Source of the DNA: RGIG5270 sp045657185
Lineage (GTDB): Bacteria; Verrucomicrobiota; Lentisphaeria; Victivallales; Victivallaceae
DNA length: 22,445 nucleotides
Reading direction: 5' to 3'
NCBI GenBank assembly: GCA_045657185.1
Contig: JAZOSO010000234.1
Span: forward strand, 1-22,445
The number at the start of each line of letters is the position of its first letter. The first letter of the stretch is position 1. The position numbers and the translations under genes were made by a program. Shown piece by piece: positions 1 through 7,022 of this stretch. The notes beneath the pieces are model-generated. The model was not told where the DNA came from, searched no databases, and saw only the letters and a list, made by a program, of their open reading frames with translations.

Positions 1-29
1 CAATTGTGGCGAAGTCCGGCGGAAGATTT

Positions 30-65
30 GATTGCTCATTCCCCAAAAAAGGGGGAGGAGCAATC
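30..65. other. Strong isolated hairpin near the left edge
   Basis: An 8-base arm at 30-37 (GATTGCTC) pairs perfectly with 58-65 (GAGCAATC). A second stem inside pairs 40-44 (TCCCC) with 52-56 (GGGGA) around an A-rich loop. An outer pair, GGCGAA at 8-13 with TTCGCC at 72-77, could lengthen the structure. Neither side carries a T-run, so this is not a typical intrinsic terminator. It may be part of a small RNA or the end of something left of the window; I cannot identify it. Confidence 0.45.
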
Positions 66-99
66 GAACATTTCGCCGAAAAACAGCCTGACGCACACA

Positions 100-180
100 G
101 CCGCTGACACTCACGCGCCAGCGTCACATCGCTCCGGGTCGTACCCGGCGCCGGGTGCAGCGGCGGCGTAAGCCCCTGCA
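100..180. repeat. GC-rich palindromic patch in intergenic DNA
   Basis: This stretch is far more GC-rich than its surroundings. CCGGGT at 134-139 faces ACCCGG at 143-148, and 143-156 is a perfect 14-base palindrome (ACCCGGCGCCGGGT), so alternative hairpins are possible. On the minus strand one frame stays open from a GTG at 190 to the window edge, but no known protein is recognisable in it. It may be an intergenic repeat, an RNA element or the start of a gene outside the window. Apart from this patch and the hairpin at 30-65, I see nothing in 1-260. Confidence 0.35.
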
Positions 181-261
181 AAAAAAGCACAAGATACAGC
201 TATCTCCCCATATTGGGAACATAGCCATAAATAAAATCTTAGCGGTTTGGGGGATAGTGAA

Positions 262-287
262 TAAAAAGTCAAATGGAGCGCCCCATT
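262..287 (-). terminator. Possible weak terminator after perR
   Basis: On the minus strand a 5-bp stem (AATGG/CCATT, + strand 273-277 with 283-287) is followed within a few bases by a five-T run (263-267). It lies just below the perR stop codon. The stem is short, so this is tentative. Confidence 0.35.
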
Positions 288-294
288 GCACAAA

Positions 295-696
295 CTATTC
301 TTTGCATTCGGGACAAAGTCCGCGGAAGTTGACATGAATTTCTGTGATTTTGAAATCGGCAGGCAACAGCGGAGAATAGTCAACAGGGGTGAAAAAAAAG
401 TCATGGACCGCACCGCATTTTGTACACTTGAAGTGAGCGTGCGGAGAAATATCAGCATCATAACGCATCTCACCGTCTTCAATAATAACCTCTTGTACGG
501 CAGATTGCTGAGAGAAAAGTTTTAAAGTATTATAAACAGTTGTCCGTGACAATGTCGGATTTTCAGGTGCTAATGCCTGATAAATCATTTCAGCCGTCGG
601 ATGATTGCGCATCTCGTCAAGATAGCGGTAAATTGCAAGGCGGTGTACCGACGGGCGAATATCGTATGATTTTAATTTATCTGCAATTGTCTGCAT
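295..696 (-). CDS. perR: PerR-type peroxide-responsive repressor (Fur family)
   Basis: The 133-residue product is a Fur-family winged-helix repressor with the usual length. Residues H32, D80, H86, H88 and D99 match in spacing the regulatory Fe/Mn site of Bacillus subtilis PerR (H37, D85, H91, H93, D104). The Asp at the last position, rather than the Glu common in Fur, favours PerR. C91-x2-C94 and C128-x2-C131 form the structural zinc site. An upstream GTG at 702 overlaps the ribosome-binding site; I chose the ATG at 696 because AAGGAGG lies five bases before it. The gene lies 75 bases downstream of the rubrerythrin gene on the same strand, behind a terminator-like hairpin, so it is probably transcribed by readthrough from the rubrerythrin promoter. 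Its expected role is to sense peroxide by metal-catalysed histidine oxidation and derepress peroxide defence. Family is very sure; the PerR subtype rests on the residue pattern. Confidence 0.9.
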   Translation of the reverse strand: MQTIADKLKSYDIRPSVHRLAIYRYLDEMRNHPTAEMIYQALAPENPTLSRTTVYNTLKLFSQQSAVQEVIIEDGEMRYDADISPHAHFKCTKCGAVHDFFFTPVDYSPLLPADFKITEIHVNFRGLCPECKE

Positions 697-729
697 ATTC
701 ACCTCCTTGCCTGATAATACATTTCATTC

Positions 730-760
730 AAAAAAGGGGAAGGGAAAAGTCCTTCCCCTT
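730..760 (-). terminator. Intrinsic terminator between rubrerythrin and perR
   Basis: On the minus strand a perfect 10-bp stem (+ strand 734-743 with 751-760) with a 7-base loop runs into a T-run (730-735 read as T). It lies just after the rubrerythrin stop and about 35 bases before the perR start. It should end most rubrerythrin transcripts and let only some readthrough reach perR, giving less repressor than enzyme. Confidence 0.75.
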
Positions 761-771
761 CAAGAATTTAC

Positions 772-1323
772 TTATTTGTCAAAATAGCGTTTGAGCAAAC
801 CGGCGAAAGCTGCGCCGTGACGGGCTTCGTCTTTGCACATTTCATGAACAGTGTCGTGGATAGCATCCAAACCGAGTTCCTTAGCGCGTTTGGCAAGCAT
901 GAGTTTACCTTCACATGCGCCGCCTTCTGCTTCAACGCGGACGGTAAGGTTTGCTTTGGTATCAGCGGCAACACATTCACCGAGGAGTTCAGCAAATTTG
1001 GCAGCGTGTTCAGCTTCTTCAAAAGCGATGCGTTTGTAGGCTTCAGCAACTTCGGGATAGCCTTCACGGTCAGCCTGACGGCTCATTGCAAGATACATAC
1101 CGACTTCGGCGCATTCGCCGGTGAAGTTGGCGCGGAGGCCTTCAACAATCTGCATATCAACATCTTTGGCAACGCCGATGCGATGTTCGTCAGCCCATGC
1201 GATACCTGCAGTTTCAACTTTTTCAGTAAATTTGGCAGCGGGAGCTTTGCACTGGGGGCAATTGGCAGGAGCTTCATTTCCTTCATGAACATAACCGCAA
1301 ATAGTACAGACAAATTTTTTCAT
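772..1323 (-). CDS. Rubrerythrin with N-terminal rubredoxin domain (reverse-type), peroxide reductase
   Basis: The 183-residue protein starts with a rubredoxin-like Fe(Cys)4 site (C6-x2-C9 and C22-x2-C25). A ferritin-like diiron four-helix domain follows, with EEAEH and DEARH ligand motifs. Having rubredoxin first is the reverse of classical rubrerythrin and matches the revRbr type of Clostridium, which reduces hydrogen peroxide with NADH-derived electrons in the cytoplasm of anaerobes. The ATG at 1323 is preferred to an in-frame TTG two codons earlier because AAAGGA sits seven bases before the ATG. The promoter contains a perfect PerR-type operator, so peroxide induction is expected. Electron donors such as an NADH:rubredoxin oxidoreductase are not in the window. 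Confidence 0.93.
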   Translation of the reverse strand: MKKFVCTICGYVHEGNEAPANCPQCKAPAAKFTEKVETAGIAWADEHRIGVAKDVDMQIVEGLRANFTGECAEVGMYLAMSRQADREGYPEVAEAYKRIAFEEAEHAAKFAELLGECVAADTKANLTVRVEAEGGACEGKLMLAKRAKELGLDAIHDTVHEMCKDEARHGAAFAGLLKRYFDK

Positions 1324-1362
1324 TTTCAAATCCTTTCGTTATTTTGGTTTGTATAAACTTTT

Positions 1363-1391
1363 TATAATGTTGTAATCATTACAATATTGAA
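1363..1391 (-). promoter_or_regulatory. Rubrerythrin promoter
   Basis: On the minus strand a TTCAAT -35 (+ strand 1386-1391) and an ATTATA -10 (1363-1368) are separated by 17 bases. The expected transcript start is about 30 bases before the ATG. The spacer is almost completely filled by the palindromic operator at 1370-1384, as expected for direct repression. Confidence 0.6.
1370..1384. promoter_or_regulatory. PerR/Fur-type operator
   Basis: TTGTAATCATTACAA is a perfect 7-1-7 inverted repeat. It differs from the B. subtilis Per box consensus TTATAATnATTATAA only at the third base of each arm. It lies between the -35 and -10 of the rubrerythrin promoter, and the gene downstream of rubrerythrin encodes a PerR-type protein. 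It is therefore very likely the site of autoregulated repression. Confidence 0.82.
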
Positions 1392-1436
1392 TTTACTACA
1401 ACTTTTAAAAAATGCAAGTGATTTTCTTAATTTTTT

Positions 1437-1466
1437 TTGATTTTTTTTAAAAAAAATATATATTAT
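1437..1466 (+). promoter_or_regulatory. Possible promoter of the deacetylase gene
   Basis: A TTGATT -35-like box (1437-1442) is followed at 16 or 18 bases by TATATT or TATTAT (1459-1466). The surrounding DNA is almost pure A/T, so chance matches are easy. Downstream, the leader holds an imperfect inverted repeat (about 1489-1515) before the start codon. Confidence 0.35.
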
Positions 1467-1539
1467 AAAGGAAAAGAAAGGTATTTTTTATTGCACAGCA
1501 AAAGCAACGCTGCAATAAATTATTTATATTGAGGCAGTT

Positions 1540-2313
1540 ATGGTTAAATTGATTATAAATGCCGATGACCTCGGCTATGGCAGAGAAAATAATGATGCCA
1601 TTTTTGAACTTATGGACGGCGGAAAAATAACTTCTGCTACACTGATGACAAATACACCAGGCTTTGAAGATGCCGTCAAACGGCTGAAAAACTATCCGCA
1701 ATACTCTTTCGGCTTGCATCTGGATATCGTTGAATTTCCGTTTATAACCAGAGGCAAAGAGTTGATAAAGAAGAAGTTAATTGATACTGACGGACGGGTT
1801 TTAAGCAATATCCGCCGCCGTCAAATCATACCCAACGGACAATTTTTGCAGGATATTTTCAATGAATGGTGTGCTCAGATGGACAAAGCCCTTGCCGCCG
1901 GGGTGCCGATAAGCCATGTTGACTCACATAAACATACTCATACCGTCCGCTATCTGAAAGATATTTTTATTGATTTCTGCAAAAAATACAATATAACCAG
2001 AGTCCGCAACAAAAATCAGAATTACGAATATTCCAAGGACACACCGTTTTTGCGCCGTTATTGGCGCGATATCAAACGCCGCAGCTGGTGCGATGCGATT
2101 GCTTCTGAATTCATCGTTCCCGACCACTTTGAAGAAGGCAGAACAGGCTTACCGTATATGCAAAAGCATGATATCCGGGAAGATATAAGTATTGAATGGA
2201 TGTGCCACCCCGGAGCTTACGGTTTTCCTGACGACCTTCCCCGCTTCAAATCCGACTGGGAAGCCACTCTCAAAACAAAAATTCAAAAAATCAGTTTCAA
2301 TGAATTGAACTGA
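1540..2313 (+). CDS. ChbG/YdjC-family carbohydrate deacetylase
   Basis: The 257-residue product belongs to the YdjC/ChbG/HpnK family of metal-dependent deacetylases, which remove acetyl groups from N-acetylated sugars such as chito-oligosaccharides. The family signature is clear: NADDLG at residues 7-12 with the catalytic Asp and metal Asp, H60 in GLHLD, and H126-V-D-S-H130-K-H132 with metal histidines, then a MCHPG motif near the C-terminus. There is no signal peptide, so it is cytoplasmic. The start ATG at 1540 has only a weak upstream GAGG. It is a single-gene unit facing away from rubrerythrin; the hairpin at 2316-2363 follows it. The exact substrate cannot be told, and a link to the amino-sugar-like genes downstream on the other strand is only possible. 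Confidence 0.88.
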   Translation: MVKLIINADDLGYGRENNDAIFELMDGGKITSATLMTNTPGFEDAVKRLKNYPQYSFGLHLDIVEFPFITRGKELIKKKLIDTDGRVLSNIRRRQIIPNGQFLQDIFNEWCAQMDKALAAGVPISHVDSHKHTHTVRYLKDIFIDFCKKYNITRVRNKNQNYEYSKDTPFLRRYWRDIKRRSWCDAIASEFIVPDHFEEGRTGLPYMQKHDIREDISIEWMCHPGAYGFPDDLPRFKSDWEATLKTKIQKISFNELN

Positions 2314-2315
2314 AT

Positions 2316-2363
2316 AAAAAAACGGAGCTGCGCAAAACCTTTAAAAGGCAATCGGCAGCTCCG
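2316..2363 (-). terminator. Terminator of the Gfo/Idh gene, shared convergent site
   Basis: A perfect 9-bp stem (CGGAGCTGC at 2323-2331 with GCAGCTCCG at 2355-2363) encloses a smaller CCTT/AAGG hairpin. On the minus strand it is followed by seven T residues (2316-2322), so it terminates the oxidoreductase transcript. On the plus strand it lies just after the deacetylase stop but has only a poor T-run, so any termination there would be weaker. Confidence 0.8.
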
Positions 2364-2400
2364 ATAAAATGTTTATAACAATTTTTTACAGCAAACACCC

Positions 2401-3468
2401 TTATTTGACAGCGATGAATTTGCCGCCGTTCTGAGCGGATTCATGGCTTGCTGCGCAAAGTTTGAGGTTGTGTACACCGTCTTCGGCATTCATATAATTG
2501 CCGGAAAGAACGGATTTTGCATGATTTTCAATCAAGCTCTGATAGATATTGGCGTATTCGGTAACTTTGACAGTTTCGACTTCGCCGAGAGTATCTTTTT
2601 CGAGACGGATTTTGATAGGTTCGCCGGGATGACCGGAGAGCTGGAACATTGCGCCATAGCTGCGCAGAGTTGAATCAGCACCGTAGATTTCATAGCCGAG
2701 GTTGGTGAGAGTACCGCTCAAACCGCCGCGGAGTTCAGAGAAAGCAGCTTTAACGGAACCGACCATACCGGAAGCCATTTTGAATTTGATATATGCGCCG
2801 TCTTCGGCTTTGATATTCAAAATTTTGGGCAGATAAACTGCACCGACTTCAACGATTTTGTCATTGAAAATGTATTCAGCAACATAGAAGCAATGGCTGG
2901 CGACGTCGCCGATGGGACCGCCCATTTCATCAATATTGTTGCAGCGCCATGTTTTGGCTTCATCCTCTGAAAAACCGTAAGCAAATTCCATGTGAAAGCA
3001 GCTGTCATTGACTGCACCGAGTTCACCTTTAGAGACGATTTCTTTTGCTTTGATAGTCCATGCGTTGTAAACCATCATGTGGTCAACGGTAAGTGAAACA
3101 TTGTTGGCTTTGGCGCAATCGACCATTGCCTGAGCATCAGCAACAGAAGTAGCAACAGGTTTTTCAACGATGACATGCTTTTTAGCATTCATTGCCTGAA
3201 TGGCAAGTTTTGCATGAGAAAGGTTGTTGGTAGCGATATAAACAGCATCGACAGAAGCATCAGCAAGCAATTCTTCAATAGATGCATACCATTTGAGGCC
3301 GAGAGCTTCAGCAGCTTCCTGACGGGCAGGATTGAGGTCAAAAGCACCGATAAGCTCAGCATATTCCAACGGCTGAAAACGGCTCTTGTCGCAGGCATAA
3401 CCTTCTTTGGCAACACGGTTTTCAGCAATACCGCCGAAACCGATCAAAGCATATTTTACTTTAGCCAT
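2401..3468 (-). CDS. Gfo/Idh/MocA-family oxidoreductase
   Basis: This 355-residue protein has the two-domain structure of NAD(P)-dependent sugar or inositol dehydrogenases. The N-terminal Rossmann fold shows GFGGIA at residues 10-15, the family EKP motif is at 102-104, and the catalytic D-x3-H is at D188-H192. No signal peptide is present, so it acts in the cytoplasm. AAAGGAA precedes the ATG. It follows a DegT aminotransferase on the same strand, a pairing common in routes that oxidise and then aminate nucleotide sugars, but a terminator lies between the two genes. It could equally act on a free sugar or inositol. The substrate cannot be read from sequence; family assignment is secure. Confidence 0.9.
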   Translation of the reverse strand: MAKVKYALIGFGGIAENRVAKEGYACDKSRFQPLEYAELIGAFDLNPARQEAAEALGLKWYASIEELLADASVDAVYIATNNLSHAKLAIQAMNAKKHVIVEKPVATSVADAQAMVDCAKANNVSLTVDHMMVYNAWTIKAKEIVSKGELGAVNDSCFHMEFAYGFSEDEAKTWRCNNIDEMGGPIGDVASHCFYVAEYIFNDKIVEVGAVYLPKILNIKAEDGAYIKFKMASGMVGSVKAAFSELRGGLSGTLTNLGYEIYGADSTLRSYGAMFQLSGHPGEPIKIRLEKDTLGEVETVKVTEYANIYQSLIENHAKSVLSGNYMNAEDGVHNLKLCAASHESAQNGGKFIAVK

Positions 3469-3504
3469 AATATTTTTCCTTTTTCTAAAAATATACTTCT
3501 ATCT

Positions 3505-3544
3505 ATTTTAAAAAATCCGTGTCGGCAAAAACCGGCACGGATTT
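3505..3544 (-). terminator. Terminator between the aminotransferase and oxidoreductase genes
   Basis: A 13-bp stem (3513-3525 with 3532-3544, one G-T pair) with a 6-base loop is followed on the minus strand by a T-run (3510-3515 read as T). It lies directly after the aminotransferase stop, so the oxidoreductase gene should depend on readthrough or on a promoter in the short AT-rich stretch 3469-3510. Confidence 0.85.
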
Positions 3545-3564
3545 CAGAATCAGAAGTTTTCAGA

Positions 3565-4833
3565 TTACTTCATGTAGGCAGCGGCGACTTTCTTGAAAGC
3601 GTCGATCATTGCCTGAGTGTGTTCTTCAGTGTAAACCGGGTGAGTGAAGAAGCTGATGGTGCGGTCAGTCAACCAGTTTGCCATTTTGCAGTTGAACTTG
3701 GAGTAATCGATGTTGCGTGATTTCGGGTCATGGAAGGGATATTTGGCAACGCCGAAACCGTTACGATCGGTGTAAGCCTGTTCCTTGTACATTTCGGGCC
3801 AGAGAACGCTGTAGACGGGAACGCCTTCGGCAGCGATAGCAGCGATGAACTGTTTGGTGTCAACGCCATCTTTGAATTTGTCAGTGTCGAGAACGAAGGG
3901 AGCCCACCAGAAGGAGTTCTGACGTTCTTCGGTGTCAACGGGAGCATATTTGACCAACGGATGATCTTTGAGCTGAGCGATGAGCATTTTACCGTTACGG
4001 ATACGGTTTTTGAGGTTCCAGTCTTCGAAACGTTCGAGTTCGCAAAGACCGATCTGGCTCTGCATTTCAGTCATACGGAAGTTGAAACCGACGCGGCGAT
4101 GGATGTAAAGCTGTTTGCCTTCCATTTCGAGCAAATTGAGTTTAGCTTTGACGTCATAACCATGGTCACGGAAAGAACGGCATTCCCAAGCGAGGTCTTC
4201 GTCATTGGTGACGACCATACCGCCTTCACCGCCGGTGGTGAAGTGTTTGCTCTGGCAGAAGCTGAAGCAGCCGACAGTACCGATGGTACCGGCTTTTTTG
4301 CCTTTGTAAACACCGCCGAAGCACTGAGCGCAGTCTTCAACAACATAGAGGTTGTATTTTTTAGCGATTTCCATGATGGGATCCATGTCAGCGACGATAC
4401 CGTAGAGGTGGACGACGACGATGGCTTTGGTGCGTTCGGTAATAGCTTCTTCAATCTTTGAGGGATCGATCAGGTGGTCGGTGCCGCAGTCAACGAAGAC
4501 GGGGAGAGCACCTGCCTGAAGAGCGCAGAAGCTGGAAGCGATAAAGCTGTAAGAAGTACAGATAACTTCGTCGCCGGGGCCGACGCCGAGAGAAGCGAGA
4601 GCGGTGTGCAATGCGCAAGTACCGTTAGCAACGCTGATAGCATTTTTTACGCCGAGCCATTCAGCCCATTTCTTTTCAAATTCCATACCGACTTTACCGG
4701 TCCAGTAGTTGACTTTGCCGGATTTGAGGATGTCAGTAACTTTGTCATAGACTGCGGGGTTGAACTGAGGCCAGCCGGGGAAAGCACCTTCCCAAACTTT
4801 TTTGCCGCCATCAATAGCGAGTTGTTCTGCCAT
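3565..4833 (-). CDS. DegT/DnrJ/EryC1/StrS-family PLP aminotransferase
   Basis: The 422-residue protein is a fold-type I PLP enzyme of the DegT family, whose members transaminate keto-sugars, often nucleotide-linked, for surface glycans or secondary metabolites. The PLP-binding Lys is K196 in QSKHFTTGGEGG, the Asp that holds the pyridine nitrogen is D167 in VVEDCAQ, and the substrate-loop region SGKVNYWTGK lies near residue 40. AAGGAGG lies six bases before the ATG at 4833. It has its own strong promoter (4893-4921) and terminator (3505-3544). Cytoplasmic. A role in amino-sugar synthesis with the neighbouring oxidoreductase is inferred from family habits; no other pathway genes are visible. 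Confidence 0.9.
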   Translation of the reverse strand: MAEQLAIDGGKKVWEGAFPGWPQFNPAVYDKVTDILKSGKVNYWTGKVGMEFEKKWAEWLGVKNAISVANGTCALHTALASLGVGPGDEVICTSYSFIASSFCALQAGALPVFVDCGTDHLIDPSKIEEAITERTKAIVVVHLYGIVADMDPIMEIAKKYNLYVVEDCAQCFGGVYKGKKAGTIGTVGCFSFCQSKHFTTGGEGGMVVTNDEDLAWECRSFRDHGYDVKAKLNLLEMEGKQLYIHRRVGFNFRMTEMQSQIGLCELERFEDWNLKNRIRNGKMLIAQLKDHPLVKYAPVDTEERQNSFWWAPFVLDTDKFKDGVDTKQFIAAIAAEGVPVYSVLWPEMYKEQAYTDRNGFGVAKYPFHDPKSRNIDYSKFNCKMANWLTDRTISFFTHPVYTEEHTQAMIDAFKKVAAAYMK

Positions 4834-4892
4834 AGGGAACCTCCTTTTTGTTTGTTAAAAATTCCAATAGGGCATAAGAGTTAACATGATAT

Positions 4893-4921
4893 ATTATAGT
4901 GTATAAACGGTGATAAAGCAA
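4893..4921 (-). promoter_or_regulatory. Aminotransferase promoter
   Basis: On the minus strand TTGCTT (+ strand 4916-4921) and a consensus TATAAT (4893-4898) are 17 bases apart. The transcript would start near 4886, leaving a leader of about 50 bases. A 9-base inverted repeat, AATTCCAAT at 4860-4868 and ATTGGAATT at 4931-4939, flanks the promoter and could be a pair of operator half-sites or chance. Confidence 0.65.
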
Positions 4922-5026
4922 TAAAAAAAGATTGGAATTTTCTACCAAAAAAATGTAAAATCTTACTATTTTAATATTTTATACAACTGTTTTATTCTTT
5001 TTTCAATGATTCAATTTATTCAGAAA

Positions 5027-5040
5027 GATGTGCAAACATC
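5027..5040 (-). terminator. Possible weak terminator after the permease gene
   Basis: A 5-bp hairpin (GATGT/ACATC with a 4-base loop) overlaps the permease stop codon and is followed on the minus strand by TTTCT. It is weak. I see no better terminator in 4940-5038, so readthrough toward the aminotransferase gene is possible. Confidence 0.3.
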
Positions 5041-6310
5041 ACTCTGAGCGGAGAACCTTGATCGGGTTCTGCTGAGCCGCCTTATACGCAGGATAAGTAC
5101 CGAAAATAATACCGACCATACAGGAAATAATAAGAGAGGCAAGAATACTCCAAACAGAATACACTGTCGGCATTCCGCTGTACATTGTAATTACTTTTGC
5201 AATGCCGACACCTGTCAGAATACCCATTACACCGCCGCAGGTCGTGAGGAATACAGTTTCCAGAAGAAATTGCAGAATAATGTCAGATTTCTGCGCACCG
5301 AGAGCGCGGCGCGTTCCGATTTCCTTGCGTCGTTCATAAACACTGGCAAGCATGATATTCATAATACCGATACCGCCGACAACAAGCGAAATACCGGCAA
5401 TGGATGCCATAACAATTGTAAAAATATTCTGCGTCTGCTCGCGCTGTTTGAGCAGTTCAAACGGAACGACAATACCCCAGTCACGGGTAGAACCGTGAGC
5501 TTTATCAAAAAAGTTGGCAATACGTTTGGCAGTATTATCAATATGAGTAAGATCAAGAACTTTGATAATAAGCAAATCATAAACTACACGGATGATTTTG
5601 TGAGTATTGCCTTCACGGAAAAAGGCATAATCATTATAATGCGCTCTGGCAGTATCCATGGGAATTATAATCATATTGCTCTGAGTGCCGACTTCAGGAT
5701 ATTGTGTCCCGTACGGATTATCAATGATACCGATGATTTTGAAAACATCCCCCTCAATACGGATATTTGAACCGACGACATCCTGAGTACCGAGTTTGAA
5801 AAGCTGACGCTTGACAGCAGTTCCGATAACGCAGACATTAAGTTTATTTTTGAAATCCGAGGGAGCGAACCATCTGCCGTCAACAATTTCACCGGGAGTA
5901 TCTTCATAAAAATACTTATCCGCACCGATAAGTTTGATATCGGTTCTTACCAAACCTTTCAATACTTTCTTTCTGGTATTGAAAAGTCCTGTAATGCGCT
6001 CAACATTGTCCATTTTCATAACATGCTGAACATCTACTTCGGTAATACCGTAACGCTCAATAACACTGGCATCATCGTTGCCGTCACTCTGTCCGTCAAG
6101 CGGCGGACGCTGAGAAAAAACGATGATTTTGTCAATACCCATAGCTTCAATCTGAGCAAGAGCCGCCCGTTTGGCACCTTCGGAAATAGCAAGCATGGCA
6201 ATAACACTGCCGACACCGAAAATCACGCCCAATGAAGTAAGAAATGAGCGGAACTTGTGCATCAGCAAGTTATGTATTGCAAGTGTTAAAATGTCTCTCG
6301 GCAGCATCAT
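5039..6310 (-). CDS. MacB-type ABC transporter permease
   Basis: The product (423 residues from the ATG at 6310) has the MacB/FtsX plan: an N-terminal amphipathic stretch and transmembrane helix (SLGVIFGVGSVIAMLAI), a large periplasmic domain of about 220 residues, and three C-terminal helices. The conserved cytoplasmic loop YERRKEIGTRRALGAQ lies after the second helix. A GTG at 6346 would add 12 residues and overlap the ATPase gene; I prefer the ATG at 6310, seven bases after the ATPase stop and behind GGAG. It is the last gene of the four-gene operon and would pair with the ATPase next to it. MacB-type proteins work as mechanotransmission machines rather than carrying substrate through the membrane. 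The substrate is unknown. In E. coli MacB the ATPase is fused; here it is a separate gene. Confidence 0.9.
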   Translation of the reverse strand: MMLPRDILTLAIHNLLMHKFRSFLTSLGVIFGVGSVIAMLAISEGAKRAALAQIEAMGIDKIIVFSQRPPLDGQSDGNDDASVIERYGITEVDVQHVMKMDNVERITGLFNTRKKVLKGLVRTDIKLIGADKYFYEDTPGEIVDGRWFAPSDFKNKLNVCVIGTAVKRQLFKLGTQDVVGSNIRIEGDVFKIIGIIDNPYGTQYPEVGTQSNMIIIPMDTARAHYNDYAFFREGNTHKIIRVVYDLLIIKVLDLTHIDNTAKRIANFFDKAHGSTRDWGIVVPFELLKQREQTQNIFTIVMASIAGISLVVGGIGIMNIMLASVYERRKEIGTRRALGAQKSDIILQFLLETVFLTTCGGVMGILTGVGIAKVITMYSGMPTVYSVWSILASLIISCMVGIIFGTYPAYKAAQQNPIKVLRSE

Positions 6311-6317
6311 AATAAAA

Positions 6318-7022
6318 TTACTCCACGCTTTCAATTCTGCCGTCACGCAGACGGATTATTTTATCGTAATGAGGTGCAAGTGCAGGATTGTGTGTGACCA
6401 TAACAATAGTTACACCGGAACGGTGAAGTTCATGAAAAAGCTCCATAATTTCGTCACTTGTCTTTTCGTCAAGGTTTCCTGTCGGTTCGTCAGCAAGAAT
6501 AAATGCCGGATTATTGCTCAAAGCTCTGGCAATAGCAATACGCTGACATTCACCGCCGGAGAGCTGAGTCGGCTTATGTCCGAGACGATGTCCGAGCTTG
6601 ACCCGTTTGGCAAGGTCAAGTGCGCGAGCCTGACGGATTTTACGGGGAACGCGGGCATAAAGCATGGGAACTTCAATATTCTGTTCCACAGTGAGATAAG
6701 GAAAAAGGTTGAACGATTGAAAAATAAATCCGATTTTTTTATTACGGATTTCCGCAAGTTCATAGTCTGTCAGAGATTCCACAGGAATCCCCTCTAGCAA
6801 ATACTGCCCGCTTGTCGGATTGTCAAGCAGCCCGAGGATATTAAGCAATGTTGATTTACCGGAACCGCTGGTACCGATAAAACCGACGAATTTGCCGCGT
6901 TCAACAACAGCGTCAATACCTTTGAGAACGGGAACTTTGAGTTCGCCGTTGACATAAGTTTTGGTAATATTACGCAAATCAACAATATTGCGGATTTCTG
7001 AATTTGCGGTCAATATGCTCAT
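6318..7022 (-). CDS. ABC transporter ATPase of the MacB/LolD type
   Basis: All nucleotide-binding motifs are present in 234 residues: Walker A GTSGSGKST at 50-58, Q-loop Q102, signature LSGGECQR from 154, Walker B ILADE ending at E179, and switch H211. The signature has Cys where Gln is usual in this subfamily. It is a soluble subunit that would dimerise beneath the MacB-type permease encoded directly downstream. Its ATG overlaps the stop of the adaptor gene in an ATGA arrangement, which indicates translational coupling and fixed stoichiometry. The MacB/LolD grouping rests on overall sequence character and on the permease partner. Confidence 0.93.
   Translation of the reverse strand: MSILTANSEIRNIVDLRNITKTYVNGELKVPVLKGIDAVVERGKFVGFIGTSGSGKSTLLNILGLLDNPTSGQYLLEGIPVESLTDYELAEIRNKKIGFIFQSFNLFPYLTVEQNIEVPMLYARVPRKIRQARALDLAKRVKLGHRLGHKPTQLSGGECQRIAIARALSNNPAFILADEPTGNLDEKTSDEIMELFHELHRSGVTIVMVTHNPALAPHYDKIIRLRDGRIESVE

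Noticed and set aside
817..1356. 179-codon plus-strand frame opposite rubrerythrin
   Set aside because: Antisense shadow of a gene with clear Fe-binding motifs, with an Asn/Phe/Ser-rich translation and no domain.
3730..4461. 243-codon plus-strand frame opposite the aminotransferase gene
   Set aside because: It is antisense to a well-supported gene and reflects its codon pattern; it has no recognisable protein features.
6310..6346. GTG start for the permease overlapping the ATPase gene
   Set aside because: The ATG at 6310 sits behind GGAG, seven bases after the ATPase stop, and gives a normal MacB-type N-terminus.
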